In this document: positions 47,054-52,272 of the stretch, in pieces
Numbering within the stretch: position 1 is the stretch's first letter
Layout of the letters: each line of letters begins with the position of its first letter
DNA from: Flavobacterium chungbukense
GTDB taxonomy: Bacteria > Bacteroidota > Bacteroidia > Flavobacteriales > Flavobacteriaceae
Direction of reading: 5' to 3'
Assembly: GCF_020805785.1 (NCBI RefSeq)
Contig: NZ_JAJGZV010000005.1
Location: 1-64,000 of the forward strand
Length of the DNA: 64,000 nt
Notes under the pieces: model-generated
Seen by the model: only the letters and a program-made list of their open reading frames with translations
What the model was told of the DNA's origin: nothing
Databases searched by the model: none
Position numbers and translations under genes: made by a program

Positions 47054-47134
47054 ATGAAAGCAATAGCAAAAAGAAATATGATGTGTTGTGGAATGATGCA
47101 AATGTGCATCCCTCATTGCTGTTGCCAAAAGTGA
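47054..47134 (+). CDS. Met/Cys leader peptide 2 (ahead of metY)
   Basis: A 26-residue ORF, starting MKAIAKRNMMCCGMMQMCI and ending HCCCQK. After the start codon it holds five Met and six Cys in 25 residues, including MM-CC, MM and CCC runs. Such composition is very unlikely by chance and is expected for a sensor of Met- and Cys-tRNA charging. It is followed by a terminator 30 bases later. AUG spacing from the predicted transcription start is about 45 bases. Confidence 0.85.
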   Translation: MKAIAKRNMMCCGMMQMCIPHCCCQK

Positions 47135-47199
47135 AAGATAAAATCTTTGTTATAGTTAAGCTATAAGCCCTTTTGGTCGCCATCCGAAAGGGCTTTTTT
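47095..47199 (+). promoter_or_regulatory. Transcription attenuator 2
   Basis: Terminator AAGCCCTTT / AAAGGGCTT (47165-47173 with 47187-47195), then T to 47199. Antiterminator: CCAAAAG (47125-47131, the last codons of the leader) pairs with CTTTTGG (47170-47176), which overlaps the terminator's left arm; intervening small hairpins TTATAG/CTATAA and AAAGAT/ATCTTT would stack inside. Upstream, GATGCA-AATG-TGCATC (47095-47110) can form a pause hairpin. A ribosome reaching the stop would cover CCAAAAG and favour termination; one stalled at the MM-CC codons would not. Confidence 0.7.
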
Positions 47200-47225
47200 A
47201 TTTCAACCATTTAAATTTTAAAATC

Positions 47226-47402
47226 ATGAAGACATTAGATATCAATACAATCGCATTTCAATACTTATTAAGAAATAATAATTCGGAAGAATTATCAACT
47301 GAAACACTACAATATGATCCAGCAAAGAAGATAAAAGCTCAAAAATCATTGCTGTTTCATTTATACGATCTTGAAGAGGAAGCGGAAGATATTTTAGCTT
47401 AA
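47226..47402 (+). CDS. 58-residue acidic protein of unknown function
   Basis: Begins MKTLDINTIAFQYLLRNNNS and ends LYDLEEEAEDILA. No family known to me. It has no Cys and no Met other than the initiator. It sits between attenuator 2 and metY, 67 bases before metY, so it shares the leader-controlled transcript. The C-terminal half looks like an acidic amphipathic helix. It may be a small regulator or simply a poorly characterised conserved protein. Confidence 0.6.
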   Translation: MKTLDINTIAFQYLLRNNNSEELSTETLQYDPAKKIKAQKSLLFHLYDLEEEAEDILA

Positions 47403-47469
47403 ATCAAATACAATATCAAATACAATATCAATATATAACATATTAACAATATTAAAAAACTAAGAAATC

Positions 47470-48774
47470 ATGAGTACTCAAAAATTTGCAACAAACGCAT
47501 TACACGCTGGACATGATGTTACTAAAAATGGATCAACTAGGGCAGTGCCGATTTACCAAACTTCATCATATGTATTTAATAACGCTGATCACGCAGCCAA
47601 TTTATTTGGTCTTGCCGAAGCTGGATTTATTTACACTAGATTAAATAACCCAACCAACGATGTTTTAGAACAACGGTTAGCCGCACTTGAAGGTGGAATT
47701 GGGGCTGTTGTAACCGCCTCTGGAGCATCAGCAATTTCTACAACATTATTGACTTTATTGCGAGCTGGCGATCATATTGTGGCTTCAAACAGTTTATACG
47801 GAGGAACTTATAACCTTTTAAAAGTGACTTTACCTCGATTAGGAATTACGACAACTTTCGTTGATCCTTCAAAACCAGAAAATTTTACAAAAGCTGCAAA
47901 AGAAAATACACGAGCTTTCTTTGTTGAATCTCTCGGGAATCCAAAATTAGATATATTGGACTTAAAAGCAATTTCGGCAGAAGCCAAAGCATTCAAAGTG
48001 CCATTTATAGTAGACAATACAGTTGCGACACCTTATTTATTAAACCCAATTAAATATGGTGCCGATATTGTAATTCATTCCTTAACTAAATATATCGCAG
48101 GAAACGGAACTTCGTTAGGAGGCGTTATCATTGATGCTGGAAACTTTGACTGGGCAAACGGGAAATTTCCAGAATTTACCGAACCATCTGCAGGATACCA
48201 CGGATTAGTATATCATGAAGCTTTAGGAAATGCTGCTTTTATTGCAAAAGCAAGAATTGAAGGATTACGTGATTTCGGTTCTGCTTTGAGTCCGTTTAAT
48301 GCTTTTCAGATCATTCAGGGATTAGAAACGCTTCCGATCCGAATTAAGAAACATAGTGAAAATGCTTTGGCTCTGGCGGAATGGCTAGAAAAACAAGATG
48401 AGGTGGTGTGGGTAAATTATCCAGGACTAAAATCAAGTAAATATCATGACTTGGCTCAGCAATATTTACCAGAAGGTCAAAGCGGAATTATCACTTTCGG
48501 ATTAAAAGGAGGTTTTGATGCGGCTAAAAAAGTAGTAGATGAAACTAAATTATTCTCATTGCTAGCCAATATTGGTGATACAAAATCATTAATTATTCAC
48601 CCAGCAAGTACTACGCATCAACAATTGACAGAAGAAGAACAAGCAGAAACAGGAGTTTCTAAAGACTTGGTTCGTTTGTCTGTCGGGATCGAAGATATCG
48701 AAGATTTGATTGCAGATCTTCAGGCTGTTTTTGAAAGTGTTAAGCTTTCGCAATACAGCATTAATAAAAACTAG
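47470..48774 (+). CDS. metY: O-acetylhomoserine sulfhydrylase, sulfur-free
   Basis: A PLP enzyme that makes homocysteine from O-acetylhomoserine and sulfide. The 434 residues have the family blocks in order: FATNALHAGHDVTKNG, VPIYQTSSYVF, IYTRLNNPTNDVLEQRLAALEGG, the PLP-lysine segment DIVIHSLTKYIAGNGTSLGG, and ALSPFNAFQIIQGLETLPIRI. I find no Cys and no Met beyond the initiator. It is controlled by attenuator 2, followed by its own terminator. Cystathionine gamma-synthase is less likely given the length and blocks. Confidence 0.93.
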   Translation: MSTQKFATNALHAGHDVTKNGSTRAVPIYQTSSYVFNNADHAANLFGLAEAGFIYTRLNNPTNDVLEQRLAALEGGIGAVVTASGASAISTTLLTLLRAGDHIVASNSLYGGTYNLLKVTLPRLGITTTFVDPSKPENFTKAAKENTRAFFVESLGNPKLDILDLKAISAEAKAFKVPFIVDNTVATPYLLNPIKYGADIVIHSLTKYIAGNGTSLGGVIIDAGNFDWANGKFPEFTEPSAGYHGLVYHEALGNAAFIAKARIEGLRDFGSALSPFNAFQIIQGLETLPIRIKKHSENALALAEWLEKQDEVVWVNYPGLKSSKYHDLAQQYLPEGQSGIITFGLKGGFDAAKKVVDETKLFSLLANIGDTKSLIIHPASTTHQQLTEEEQAETGVSKDLVRLSVGIEDIEDLIADLQAVFESVKLSQYSINKN

Positions 48775-48798
48775 GTTTTTTTGTTTTTTGTTTGAAAG

Positions 48799-48837
48799 AT
48801 TGCCTTTAGCGATTGGTTTTGCTAAAGGTAATTTTTT
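48799..48837 (+). terminator. Terminator of metY
   Basis: Stem ATTGCCTTTAGC / GCTAAAGGTAAT (48799-48810 with 48821-48832), one mismatch, followed by T residues to 48837. Confidence 0.85.
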
Positions 48838-48862
48838 ATGAAAAGCATCATTATAAAAATTA

Positions 48863-48962
48863 AACCATATAAGTGATATAAGTTCATTTTAGTAAAGACG
48901 AATAGAAAACGTCTAATTTTTAGATAATAATATTTAAATGAACTTATATAACTTATATGGTT
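48863..48962. repeat. Palindromic dispersed repeat, ACCATATAAGT family (copy A)
   Basis: Left arm 48863-48889 and right arm 48936-48962 are complementary over 27 bases with one mismatch; arms read AACCATATAAGT then ATATAAGTTCATTT. The centre carries a second small stem GACG/CGTC. A related copy lies at 57316-57413. About 100 bases long, without ORF; looks like a MITE- or REP-type element. Confidence 0.8.
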
Positions 48963-48976
48963 AAAAAACAAAAATT

Positions 48977-50065
48977 ATGTCAAAGCTTAAAATAAACATC
49001 ATCCTTTTCGGAATTGGAAATATCGGAAGCACTTTGATCAATCAAATAATTGAAAGTCAGGAATTTTTTCTGGAAAGTAAGAATGTCGATTTTCATTTTC
49101 CGATTATAACCAATTCGACGGTTGCTTTTTTTGAAAAAGAAGGTGTCGGTTATGCTTGGGAAACCAATTTTTTACAATTGGCTGTTCCATTTAAAGTGGA
49201 AGATATTATAGAATTTGCCAAAGAAAACGAATTTGAGAATTTGATTGCTGTCGATGCTACTGCAAGTGACGAACTGGTAAAGCATTACAATACGCTTATC
49301 GAAAACGGATTCAATATTGTGGCAGTAAATAAAAAAGCAAATACACTTCCGATTGACTTGTATAAAGAATTGCGAGTGAACCTAAAGAAACATGACAAAG
49401 AGTTTTTGTATGAAACGTCGGTTGATACAGGAATTCCAGTTTTACAAACTTTAAGAGATTTGTATTATTCGGGAGAAAAAATAACAAAAATTAGAGGAGT
49501 ATTCTCGGATAATCTTAGTTATGTTTTTAATCGATTTTCGGCAGAAGAGGTTACATTTTCTTCTGTTTTAAAAGATGCGAGTCTTTTAGGTTTGATGAAA
49601 TCTACTTTCAAAGAAGATTTGTCGGGTAATGATACCGCGAGAAAACTTTTGATATTAGCCAGAGAAATAGGAAAAGATTTTGAGCTATCAGATATTAAAA
49701 TCAGACCTTTTATTACAGAACAACATTTAGAAAAAAATGGCGTACTGAATAAAGATGCGGTTGATAAAGCATTCAAAATTGCAAAAATCACGCAATCAGA
49801 AAATCATGTTTTGAGATATGTTGGCGAATTTGATGTAGAAAAAGGCAGTTTAGAAGTCAAATTGATTTCGGAACCGACACATTCAGCAATCGGACAATTG
49901 AAAGGCTCGGATACTATTTTCGAAATTTTCACAAAATCCTATGCCAATGTTCCCATCGTAATTCAAAGCGCATCGCCATGCAAGCAAGCAATTTCGAGAG
50001 GAATTATAACCGATATTTTAAAAATTGCTGAAAGAATAAGAAATAAAGAGGCTGTCTGGCTTTAA
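48977..50065 (+). CDS. Homoserine dehydrogenase-like protein, paralogue of the ThrA C-terminus
   Basis: 362 residues aligned throughout with residues 450-804 of ThrA (52273-54687): NAD-binding ILFGIGNIGSTLINQI, IAVDATASDELV, NKKANTLP, YETSVDTGIPVLQTL, SGNDTARKLLILARE. The catalytic Lys and two Asp are kept, but the TEPDPRED signature is replaced by KSTFKED, losing the conserved substrate-contacting Glu. Only one internal Met and one Cys. It may be a specialised dehydrogenase or a regulatory decoy of ThrA. It has no aspartokinase domain and no ACT domain. Confidence 0.85.
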   Translation: MSKLKINIILFGIGNIGSTLINQIIESQEFFLESKNVDFHFPIITNSTVAFFEKEGVGYAWETNFLQLAVPFKVEDIIEFAKENEFENLIAVDATASDELVKHYNTLIENGFNIVAVNKKANTLPIDLYKELRVNLKKHDKEFLYETSVDTGIPVLQTLRDLYYSGEKITKIRGVFSDNLSYVFNRFSAEEVTFSSVLKDASLLGLMKSTFKEDLSGNDTARKLLILAREIGKDFELSDIKIRPFITEQHLEKNGVLNKDAVDKAFKIAKITQSENHVLRYVGEFDVEKGSLEVKLISEPTHSAIGQLKGSDTIFEIFTKSYANVPIVIQSASPCKQAISRGIITDILKIAERIRNKEAVWL

Positions 50066-50260
50066 ATTTCTTAGAAAAAGAAAAAAGAAAGTTTAAAGTT
50101 CTTTGATAAACTGATTTGTCAAGTGGAGTTAGAAATTAATAAAAGCTTATTTTTGTAGGTTTTTTACTTGTGTTATTCTGTTTTTATCTTTGTAAGACAT
50201 TTTTTAACGTTAAAAAGACGTTTTTTTAACGATTTTTGTAATTAAATTCTTGATTTTCAT
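50066..50260. other. Region after the homoserine dehydrogenase paralogue
   Basis: No gene seen. It contains a TTTTTAACGTTAAAAAGACG inverted element near 50200-50220, with T-rich sequence around it. It leads into the promoter of leader 3. Confidence 0.4.
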
Positions 50261-50291
50261 TTGTGTAATTAGAAAAATAGTTGCATATTTG
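50261..50291 (+). promoter_or_regulatory. Promoter of leader 3
   Basis: TTG (50261-50263), 20-base gap, CATATTTG (50284-50291). The spacing and the CA at the first two -7 positions match the leader 1 promoter. Confidence 0.55.
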
Positions 50292-50318
50292 TGATACCCA
50301 AAAACTACTAGAAATCAA

Positions 50319-50390
50319 ATGAACTTAAAAGTCAACAAAATGTTTTGTGCCATTTCGGTTATAACCGAGGCTGGGTTGTCTATTGCTTAA
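50319..50390 (+). CDS. Met/Cys leader peptide 3
   Basis: A 23-residue ORF starting MNLKVNKMFCAISVITEAGL and ending SIA. Met8 and Cys10 are close together and lie just before the pause hairpin. Fewer sulfur codons than leaders 1 and 2, but the RNA design around it is the clearest of the four. It starts about 20 bases after the predicted transcription start. Confidence 0.65.
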   Translation: MNLKVNKMFCAISVITEAGLSIA

Positions 50391-50449
50391 AAATTGTAAG
50401 AAAACAATATATAGTAAAAGCCTCCCAAAAAAATATTGGGAGGCTTTTT
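50355..50449 (+). promoter_or_regulatory. Transcription attenuator 3, trp-like four-segment design
   Basis: Pause hairpin 1:2 is the palindrome TCGGTTATAACCGA (50355-50368). Antiterminator 2:3 pairs GAGGCT (50367-50372) with AGCCTC (50419-50424), extended inside by TATTG/CAATA (50381-50385 with 50405-50409). Terminator 3:4 is AAAAGCCTCCCAA / TTGGGAGGCTTTT (50416-50428 with 50436-50448), 13 pairs and a T-run. The Met-Phe-Cys codons (50340-50348) lie just before segment 1, so a stalled ribosome would block 1:2 and allow 2:3. Confidence 0.75.
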
Positions 50450-50461
50450 AATTTTACACAA

Positions 50462-50563
50462 ATGAATAATTTAAAAATACAATATAAATCACAGATGAAT
50501 AAATCCTTACAGATGGACACTAAGATGTTTGCTGTCGCGCTTATTTGCGTACTGGTCTGTTGA
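50462..50563 (+). CDS. Met/Cys leader peptide 4, in tandem with leader 3
   Basis: In-frame starts exist at 50462, 50495 and 50513; the two inner ones give 22 and 16 residues, more usual for leaders. The end reads DTKMFAVALICVLVC and a stop, with Met, Cys and a final Cys right before the stop codon. It begins only 13 bases after terminator 3, so the two attenuators act in series on the same transcript. Confidence 0.65.
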   Translation: MNNLKIQYKSQMNKSLQMDTKMFAVALICVLVC

Positions 50564-50633
50564 TACTAAAAAGTATAAATGAGTTTAATAACTTAAACCC
50601 TTTTGGTATCTAAAAATCCAAAAGGGTTTTTTT
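50562..50633 (+). promoter_or_regulatory. Transcription attenuator 4
   Basis: Terminator AAACCCTTTTGG / CCAAAAGGGTTT (50595-50606 with 50618-50629), 12 perfect pairs, T to 50633. Antiterminator GATACTAAAA (50562-50571) pairs with TTTTGGTATC (50601-50610), 10 pairs with one G-U, overlapping the terminator's left arm. The antiterminator's left arm begins inside the leader stop codon, so a terminating ribosome covers it. Confidence 0.7.
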
Positions 50634-50708
50634 ATTCTTTCAAGGGAATTAACAAAAAAATAAAAGAGAAATAAAGATTATAAAACAACTGAACTAAAAC
50701 TTAATATC

Positions 50709-50912
50709 ATGAGCACATTGAACTACTTAGCAGAAAAAATTTCAAAATTGAAAAACAGAAGGACAAAAAATAACAATCCGCCACCGCCTACGAATGAATT
50801 GGCTCACCCAAGATTCGGAATAACAGAGGCTGATAAAAATGCAGAGAAAAAAGCACCGAATTCTTTAATGTTTTTAATGTATTCAAAAGAGAATGAAACG
50901 CTTTTCATCTAA
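50709..50912 (+). CDS. 67-residue protein of unknown function downstream of tandem attenuators
   Basis: Begins MSTLNYLAEKISKLKNRRTK, then a Pro-rich turn NNNPPPPTNELAHPRFGITE and a C-terminal end SLMFLMYSKENETLFI. No Cys. No family known to me; not obviously related to the 58-residue protein ahead of metY, though it occupies the same place: after Met/Cys attenuators and before a methionine gene. It starts 75 bases after terminator 4. Highly charged N-terminus suggests nucleic-acid or protein binding, which is speculative. Confidence 0.6.
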   Translation: MSTLNYLAEKISKLKNRRTKNNNPPPPTNELAHPRFGITEADKNAEKKAPNSLMFLMYSKENETLFI

Positions 50913-51043
50913 ATTGAAAAGTGACATAAACTAGGGTAACACCTGCTTAATTTTACTGGGCATTCCTGTTCGGTAATTTTTTGCGTATAATAGTTTTTGC
51001 TGAGAGTTGTTCAAGAAATTTAACAAACTGTTTTATAATAAAT

Positions 51044-51074
51044 TTGTTTGTTAAAGAAATTAGTAGTTAATTTG
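51044..51074 (+). promoter_or_regulatory. Promoter of the SAM-riboswitch/metX transcript
   Basis: TTG (51044-51046), 20-base gap, TTAATTTG (51067-51074). It predicts a transcript starting shortly before the riboswitch. The region 50913-51043 before it shows no gene; no strong terminator is visible there, so read-through from the 67-residue gene is possible. Confidence 0.5.
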
Positions 51075-51102
51075 CACCGTTAAGTTCAAAAAAGTATTGA
51101 AA

Positions 51103-51208
51103 TGTTATAAAGAAAGGACGAGGGATTAGACCCGATGAATCCTTAGCAACCCTTCGTTAATTCGAAGAAGGTGCTGCATTCTACCACGCCCAACGTGGAA
51201 AGATAACA
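51103..51208 (+). ncRNA. SAM-I (S-box) riboswitch aptamer
   Basis: The conserved S-box elements are present in order: AAAGAAAGGACGAGGGAT, AGACCCGATGAATCC, TTAGCAACCC, a P3 hairpin (CTTCG..CGAAG), AAGGTGCTGCATTCTACC, a P4 hairpin (CCACG..CGTGG) and AAAGATAAC. P1 is TGTTAT (51103-51108) with ATAACA (51203-51208). SAM binding normally switches off methionine genes; here metX-thrA lies downstream. Confidence 0.95.
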
Positions 51209-51219
51209 ACGAGATTTTT

Positions 51220-51239
51220 CTAGTTTAAACTAGTTTTTT
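51220..51239 (+). terminator. Probable expression platform of the SAM-I riboswitch
   Basis: The perfect palindrome CTAGTTTAAACTAG (51220-51233) is followed by six T. As RNA it is a weak 5-bp stem with a 4-base loop, so termination would need help; the segment lies 12 bases after the aptamer and about 43 bases before metX. Confidence 0.45.
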
Positions 51240-51281
51240 CTTTCTAATATTTCCACATACAAATCAGATAATACAACAGAT

Positions 51282-52271
51282 TTGAAATTGGAAAATATAC
51301 CAAACCCTATTAGCATACAAAATTTCACCACAGAAAATGGTGCGTTTTATCATACATTGCCTTTAAGTTTTACTATCGCTGGCCAGTCCTTGCATAGTGC
51401 GCCTATCGTTTTGGTAAATCATGCCTTAACAGGAAACTCTCAAGTTACGGGAGAAAATGGCTGGTGGAATGATTTAATTGGAGAAGGTAAAACCATTGAC
51501 ACTTCTGTTTACACCATTTTAGCTTTTGATATTCCAGGAAATGGAAGCAATTCTTTTTTAGTTGAAAATTATCTTGATTTTACGGCTAGAGATGTTGCTC
51601 GAATTTTTATTGAAGGAATAAAAGCGTTACAAATCGAAAAGCTTTTTGCCATTATCGGAGGTTCTGTTGGCGGTGGAATCGCTTGGGAAATCTTGGCTTT
51701 AGAACCAAACATCACCGAAAATCTTATTCCGATTGCGAGCGATTGGAAATCTACAGACTGGCTTATTGCCAATTGTTTCCTGCAAGAACAAATCTTAAAC
51801 AATTCTTCAAAACCAATTGAAGATGCAAGAATACACGCTATGTTGTGTTACCGTTCCCCAGAATCTTTCAAAGAAAAATTTCAGCGTACCATTAATCAAG
51901 ATTTATTAATTTTTAATATCGAAAGCTGGTTAGCGCATCATGGAAAAAAATTGCAGCAAAGATTCCAATTGTCTTCTTATAAATTAATGAATCAGTTGCT
52001 TAAAACAATTGATATTACTAGAAATAGTGAAAGTTTCGAGAATTTATTGTCTAAAACTAACGCTTCAATTCATATCGTCGGAATCAATTCAGATTTGTTT
52101 TTTACAGCAAAAGAAAACGTAGAAACTTACGAAGAATTAAAGAAGTTTAAAGACAATGTTTTCTACAGCGAAATTGTTTCGGTTCACGGACATGACGCTT
52201 TTTTAATCGAGTACAAACAATTAGATCATTTACTTGCCGACATTTTTAAGGCAGAAACAATAAAGAAATAA
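51282..52271 (+). CDS. metX: Homoserine O-acetyltransferase, MetX-like alpha/beta hydrolase
   Basis: Acetylates homoserine for sulfhydrylation. 329 residues; starts at a TTG codon (MKLENIPNPI), as no suitable ATG exists. Oxyanion and substrate motifs NHALTGNSQVTGENGWW, nucleophile elbow GGSVGGGIAW where the family has GGSMGG, a catalytic Asp in GINSDLFF and His in VHGHDAFLIEY. Two internal Met and two Cys only. It is governed by the SAM-I riboswitch and ends one base before thrA, indicating tight coupling. Shorter than classical MetX (about 350-380). Confidence 0.88.
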   Translation: MKLENIPNPISIQNFTTENGAFYHTLPLSFTIAGQSLHSAPIVLVNHALTGNSQVTGENGWWNDLIGEGKTIDTSVYTILAFDIPGNGSNSFLVENYLDFTARDVARIFIEGIKALQIEKLFAIIGGSVGGGIAWEILALEPNITENLIPIASDWKSTDWLIANCFLQEQILNNSSKPIEDARIHAMLCYRSPESFKEKFQRTINQDLLIFNIESWLAHHGKKLQQRFQLSSYKLMNQLLKTIDITRNSESFENLLSKTNASIHIVGINSDLFFTAKENVETYEELKKFKDNVFYSEIVSVHGHDAFLIEYKQLDHLLADIFKAETIKK

Positions 52272-52272
52272 A

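Noticed and set aside
50345..50563. Single 72-codon ORF spanning leaders 3 and 4
   Set aside because: It needs a non-ATG start and reads through terminator 3. The two shorter ATG ORFs with their own terminators explain the region better; only its last part coincides with leader 4.
50931..50950. ACTAGGGTAAC as another copy of the sulfur operator box
   Set aside because: Only the right half agrees (TAGGGTAA); the left half TACYAA is missing and there is no promoter at the right place.
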